From contig NW_003130854.1 in the NCBI RefSeq assembly GCF_000003605.2, positions 2,936,548 to 2,946,787 of the forward strand: a DNA stretch of 10,240 bases. The letters are read 5' to 3'. Each line of letters starts with the position of its first letter. The stretch's first letter is position 1. Under the pieces are notes generated by a model. It saw nothing but the letters and a program-made list of their open reading frames with translations, ran no database searches and was not told the DNA's origin. Positions 7,378-10,240 of this stretch are shown here, in pieces. Source of the stretch: Saccoglossus kowalevskii. Its lineage: Eukaryota > Hemichordata > Enteropneusta > Harrimaniidae. Position numbers and translations under genes: made by a program.

Positions 7378-8452
7378 AAGCAACAAGAGGTGCATGATAG
7401 AAATTTATTTTGTCTGCGAGACTATGCACGCGTTGTTATTTGATCGATTATTTGATTTGACCCGGATACCACAGATATAAAGACTATTTGATGCAACAAA
7501 ATAAACATGAAGGGGCAATAAACGACTTGATTGTAACAAGCGTATTTTTTGTGTTAAAATGGCGCCAATCACAGTTCACAGTATGTTGTCGATTGATGTC
7601 GAAACATTCAATTACGTCACTGTGGTTTGCTCATAGACTTACTCTTGTTACTAACATCCAAGATTTTGGCACCGACAAAAATGCCAATCTTTTACAGAAA
7701 TATGATTCGTTGGGGTAATATTAAGCCAACCAATAACAACATTTGACCGAATTCGTCGTTTTTGTGTGGAAAATCTCTTAAATACGAACACCTAATTACA
7801 CGAAGAACATTCACTTTTTTGGGATATTTGAAACCAAAAATTGTCATTCGAGCTCAACAGCAAATCAGGGATGGCCTCACAGTTAGACGACAATTCCGGT
7901 TTCAACATTGTCAATTGTACGTGATTCTCCATCAATACGATGACAAAGCGAATATATAAATAGCTCCGCTAGTAACTTTGTTTTTAATTTATATGTAGGT
8001 TGCCCTTAAGCGGACGTACCAAGGGAAACTGAATGCCTGAGAATATAAATGTCAAGGTATATTAACAACATCGTCGTCGTCTAAACTAAGAAACTTTCTT
8101 CATTAGTTAGTTGTAACCAATTACCTTGAAATAACACGTAAAAACCCGAAAAGCACAATTAAGGTAGAAATGCAGATTGGGGGAGCTAAATTGTCGTTTT
8201 TAAGATTTTTAAATCTACATATACTAGTCCTTGTTCTGTAAAAATTTGAAAGTTCTACTACAAGTGAAACATATAAAAAAGTGAGTAGATATTATTCAAA
8301 ACAAACGCACGTACGTGTGCGTGTTATTGTAATTAATAGATTAATTTGCATACAGCGTTACTTGATTGACATTTCAACGTGTATCTGTATGTTGCTTTCT
8401 GCGTCTGCGCAACCCAACGTTTCTTCGCTGATTCAATCACTGCATTTCTTCT
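7378..8452. other. Non-coding stretch, nothing recognised
   Basis: Over 1 kb with only short chance-like frames (7488-7718 and 7762-7959 plus strand, both without a good ATG and without recognisable domains). A short CACGTACGTGTGCGTG-like alternating purine-pyrimidine run lies near 8308-8323. No gene, repeat array or RNA gene is supported. Confidence 0.5.
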
Positions 8453-8530
8453 AAGCTCATTACTATTCATTATTACCGCGATTTTTTATTATCAACATTC
8501 TTGGTATCGAAGAGAAAGATTTCCAATCTG

Positions 8531-8665
8531 ATGCCGGAAGAGAGAAAGTTGTGGCTGAAAAACTGTCGTTCGGATGGAATACGGGGCATTGGAAGTGACA
8601 TGTCTTATTTCTCAAGCGACAAGTCCGAATACGAACACAATGCCTCAAATGACGAAAACACATAA
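8531..8665 (+). CDS. Possible coding segment with acidic, Ser/Tyr-containing C-terminus
   Basis: The frame is open from 8432 to TAA 8663-8665, and the most coding-like part begins at ATG 8531 (44 residues). It starts with a charged MPEERKLWLKN and ends with an acidic, Ser/Asn-rich tail containing MSYFSSDKSEYEHNA and finishing NDENT. This composition is unlike the hydrophobic chance frames elsewhere. An upstream AG at 8513-8514 would give an exon in phase 2, the same phase as the membrane exon at 1-75, but the acceptor is poor and 8.4 kb away. It could be a last exon, a small ORF or a remnant. I recognise no family and see no nearby poly(A) signal. A 79-codon minus-strand frame covers the same bases and looks like a shadow. 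Confidence 0.28.
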   Translation: MPEERKLWLKNCRSDGIRGIGSDMSYFSSDKSEYEHNASNDENT

Positions 8666-9138
8666 CCAGTGTCCACATCGGCCAGTAAACTGGTGTCCGC
8701 AAATGATACCAACATAAGTGAGATGCTCTTTTTTTTAGTATAATGGTACTGTGCCCTCAACGGCCAGTTTGGGTCAGCTTTCATTTTTGAATTATGTAGT
8801 TTTGGGCTAAACGAAAGTCCTACGATTTGCTAAAAATGTTGTTTTATTAATTATGAAGTTCTGATGTGTTATTTGTGATTTACCATGGTTATTTCATAAA
8901 AGTGTTGCCCCATTTCATGATGTATTTTTATTAGGTAAGTTAGGGAGGCGAGCGATCACTTGCGCTCTCTCTCTCTCTTTCTACAAATGTCGGCAGAGCT
9001 CATGTGAGGATTGAGCTGCTTCGTAAAACTAAGTATTAGTGTTGGATAGCTTTGAATCCGAACAGAGGACACTTATTGAAGGCGTTTTGACTTGATTTAT
9101 AATTCAGTAATCACTGTAAAATAGCGTTTTTCCGATCT
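8666..9138. other. Non-coding stretch with a strong donor-like site and CT repeat
   Basis: A perfect splice-donor consensus AG|GTAAGT lies at 8933-8940. The frame before it is open for only about 20 codons, and I cannot find a partner exon. A (CT)7 microsatellite follows at 8965-8978. No gene can be supported. Confidence 0.45.
8965..8978 (+). repeat. (CT)7 microsatellite
   Basis: Seven uninterrupted CT dinucleotides followed by TT. Simple repeat; GA/CT runs can bind GAGA-type factors, but nothing here shows that they do. Confidence 0.8.
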
Positions 9139-9192
9139 CTACTCGGACCGAGCTGAATTGAACTCCCGCAAAACGTGAGACTTGGTTTCCAT
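9139..9192 (-). CDS. Possible minus-strand first exon or short ORF (17 residues)
   Basis: On the minus strand, CCCATGG gives an ATG at 9192-9190 in good Kozak context. It opens 17 hydrophilic codons (METKSHVLREFNSARSE) to TAG 9141-9139. The bases just before the stop (GA|GTAGAG, donor at 9142) could be a splice donor, making this the start of a spliced gene running left. The CpG-containing composition and the YY1-type motif just upstream at 9200-9209 are typical of animal start regions. No downstream exon can be identified, so it may be only a short upstream ORF. Confidence 0.22.
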   Translation of the reverse strand: METKSHVLREFNSARSE

Positions 9193-9223
9193 GGGAAACA
9201 AGATGGCGGTGCCCATGAAGTAA
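9191..9223 (+). CDS. Minimal plus-strand ORF overlapping the opposed ATG
   Basis: CCATGGG at 9189-9195 also gives a plus-strand ATG (9191) opening only 10 codons (MGNKMAVPMK) to TAA 9221-9223. The ATGGCGG inside the YY1-type motif is in the same frame. On its own it would be an upstream ORF or the start of a spliced exon. It is recorded because start codons on both strands share the same CCATGG. Confidence 0.15.
   Translation: MGNKMAVPMK
9200..9209 (+). promoter_or_regulatory. YY1-type AAGATGGCGG motif
   Basis: AAGATGGCGG matches the well-known YY1 core, which in animal genes typically lies just downstream of the transcription start and often overlaps the first ATG. Surrounding CpGs (9130-9180) fit a small promoter. 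Direction cannot be settled: plus-strand orientation of the motif points right into the minisatellite, while the better ATG points left. Confidence 0.35.
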
Positions 9224-9316
9224 ACACGAAAGTGTGAAATCTCTCAACCGCAAGCCAGATAAGTGCGTTACGAATATAATCGATTGCTACCATTTCCTTA
9301 TGTATACAACTAAAGC

Positions 9317-9430
9317 TGATCAGATCTGCAACAGGCCTGCACCATGTATGGTGCACATCGGACCAACAGGTCAGGCACATGAATATGGATTCAGGTCTGC
9401 AGCATAATGCTCTGCCAGGCCTGAACCAGT
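9317..9430 (+). repeat. Decayed copies of the 50-bp repeat (array left edge)
   Basis: Two poorly conserved units precede the clean array. One at 9381-9430 is recognisable by GGTCTGCAGCAT and CCAGGCCTGAACCAG. An earlier one begins TGATCAGATCTGCA near 9318 and then jumps to ACAGGCCTGCA, as if part of the unit were deleted. Between them TGCACCAT-GT-ATGGTGCA (9338-9355) forms an 8-bp hairpin. Edge decay with clean centre copies is the normal pattern of unequal crossing-over. Confidence 0.7.
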
Positions 9431-9831
9431 TCTGCTTCATCAGACCTGCAGCGTGCCAATTCTGTCAGGCCTGTAACAGGTCTGCTCCATCAGACATGCA
9501 GCATGCTAATTCTGTCAGGCCTGTAACAGGTCTGCTCCATCAGACCTGCAGCATGCTAATTCTGTCAGGCCTGTAACAGGTCTGCTCCATCAGATCTGCA
9601 GCATGCCAATTCTGTCAGGCCTGTAACAGGTCTGCTCCATCAGATCTGCAGCATGCCAATTCTGTCAGGCCTGTAACAGGTCTGCTCCATCAGACCTGCA
9701 GCATGCCAATTTTGTCAGGCCTGTAACAGGTCTGCTCCATCAAGACCTGCAGCATGCCAATTCTGTCAGGCCTGTATCAAGTCTACTATATCAGACATGC
9801 AGCATGTCAATTGTGTCAGGCCTATAACAGG
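9431..9831 (+). repeat. Minisatellite: eight 50-bp tandem units
   Basis: Units start at 9431, 9481, 9531, 9581, 9631, 9681, 9731 and 9782. The unit at 9731 has one extra A (51 bases). The units at 9581 and 9631 are identical; the others differ by a few bases, and the last (9782-9831) is the most diverged. Each unit holds CAGACCTGCAGCATGC, then the palindrome CAGGCCTG, then CCTGTAACAGG (a 5-bp inverted repeat around one base). At unit junctions, CAGGTCTG-CTCCAT-CAGACCTG forms an 8-bp hairpin. Fifty is not a multiple of three and TAA occurs in every unit, so the array cannot encode a repeated peptide. The 65-codon frame over it (9379-9576) is an artefact of frame rotation. Confidence 0.95.
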
Positions 9832-10057
9832 CCATTCAGATATATATGCATTAGCACATTGCCTGCTGAAAGTTTCACATACATACTAAAATTTGGTGGA
9901 ATAAAAAGTCAGCAGGCAAAGATATATCATTATATTGGGATGGTTTGTGCTAAACTGAATTATCATTTATTTAGCCGTAAAAATATGCAAGCATTTTCTT
10001 GGTGAGAAGACACTTTATTTGTATCATCTTTTTCATGTACATATTGAACTGTAGGCT
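9832..10057 (+). other. Unique sequence between minisatellite and poly(A) signal
   Basis: An open frame runs out of the last repeats to a TGA at 10003-10005, but its start lies inside the minisatellite and the product has no recognisable domain. I read this stretch as the likely 3' portion of a non-coding transcript or element. Confidence 0.4.
9859..9919. repeat. 11-bp inverted repeat flanking an AATAAA
   Basis: TTGCCTGCTGA (9859-9869) and TCAGCAGGCAA (9909-9919) are perfect reverse complements 39 bases apart, in otherwise AT-rich sequence. AATAAA at 9900-9905 lies in the loop. It sits 28 bases past the minisatellite and may be part of the same transcript or element. Confidence 0.5.
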
Positions 10058-10063
10058 AATAAA
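10058..10063 (+). terminator. Poly(A) signal AATAAA
   Basis: The context GTAGGCTAATAAAGTACACGACC closely resembles that at 1091-1110 (GTACGCTAATAAAGCACCACC). CA dinucleotides lie 15-25 bases later, followed by a modest TTGTATT element at 10090-10096. It would end a plus-strand transcript that crosses the minisatellite. Confidence 0.45.
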
Positions 10064-10240
10064 GTACACGACCATTGAAAAACACCAGATTGTATTCACT
10101 ATTATATATAAATTTCAACAACAAAAAATACTCACATAACAACTCTATTTATGTCAAAAAATATTTATTCAATCTATAATATTTATAATGAAAATCATGA
10201 ATATATTTTTCCCCTATTTTCCTGCACGTTGTATATTCAC
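10064..10240. other. AT-rich right edge
   Basis: Very AT-rich sequence with no gene. TTTATT at 10164-10169 is AATAAA on the minus strand, so a gene entering from the right on that strand could end here, converging on the plus-strand signal at 10058-10063. This is only a possibility. Confidence 0.35.

Noticed and set aside
9111-9440. 109-codon minus-strand open frame
   Set aside because: It runs through repeat copies and the promoter-like patch, starts inside the minisatellite, and has no recognisable domain; GC-richer sequence simply has fewer stops.
9379-9576. Cys/Gln-rich ORF across the tandem repeats
   Set aside because: The 50-base unit shifts the frame every copy and carries TAA, so successive units are read in different frames and cannot encode a repeat protein.
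1-10240. CRISPR array, retrotransposon coding domains, or a prokaryotic operon
   Set aside because: No direct repeats with unique spacers, no reverse transcriptase, integrase or transposase motifs, and spliced eukaryotic signals instead of operon structure.

Overview
This looks like AT-rich nuclear DNA from a multicellular eukaryote, most likely an invertebrate animal. It has GT-AG splice sites, AATAAA polyadenylation signals, CpG dinucleotides that are not depleted, and very little coding sequence. A lophotrochozoan such as a mollusc would fit a transmembrane receptor with a tyrosine-motif tail, but the sequence does not prove the clade. Nothing looks bacterial: there are no operons, Shine-Dalgarno sites or long ORFs. 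Most apparent ORFs of 60-80 codons read as chance open frames.

The left end (1-1600) is the only part with a convincing gene. It is the 3' end of a plus-strand gene for a single-pass membrane protein. An exon encoding the transmembrane helix (1-75) is followed by a short intron (76-213) and a terminal exon encoding a cytoplasmic tail with an ITAM-like tyrosine motif (214-340). A 3' UTR of about 780 bases then ends at a strong poly(A) signal (1097-1102). Just past that signal is a second exon-like segment (1178-1289). It has an acceptor in exactly the phase left by the transmembrane exon and encodes a completely different 37-residue tail (FENPAN and YVRL motifs). I interpret it as an alternative last exon, so one receptor could carry two interchangeable signalling tails. 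This is the main finding.

The middle (1600-8450) is largely non-coding. It holds a pyrimidine-rich tract, a weak ORF with one hydrophobic segment (2029-2301), a weak minus-strand ORF (3037-3210), small ORFs at 4022-4150 and 5151-5309 (the second with a very good Kozak start), several poly(A)-like hexamers, and foldbacks. The strongest foldback is a 13-bp hairpin with a 4-base loop beside a 14-bp palindrome at 3458-3499.

The right end (8450-10240) holds a short coding-like segment with an acidic C-terminus (8531-8665), a promoter-like patch with a YY1-type motif and opposed ATGs (9139-9223), and a minisatellite. The minisatellite has eight 50-bp units at 9431-9831 with decayed copies out to about 9317, and its unit junctions form hairpins. 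Downstream are an 11-bp inverted repeat (9859-9919), a poly(A) signal (10058-10063) and an AT-rich end. The array may belong to a transcribed non-coding RNA or to a mobile element; the sequence alone does not decide.
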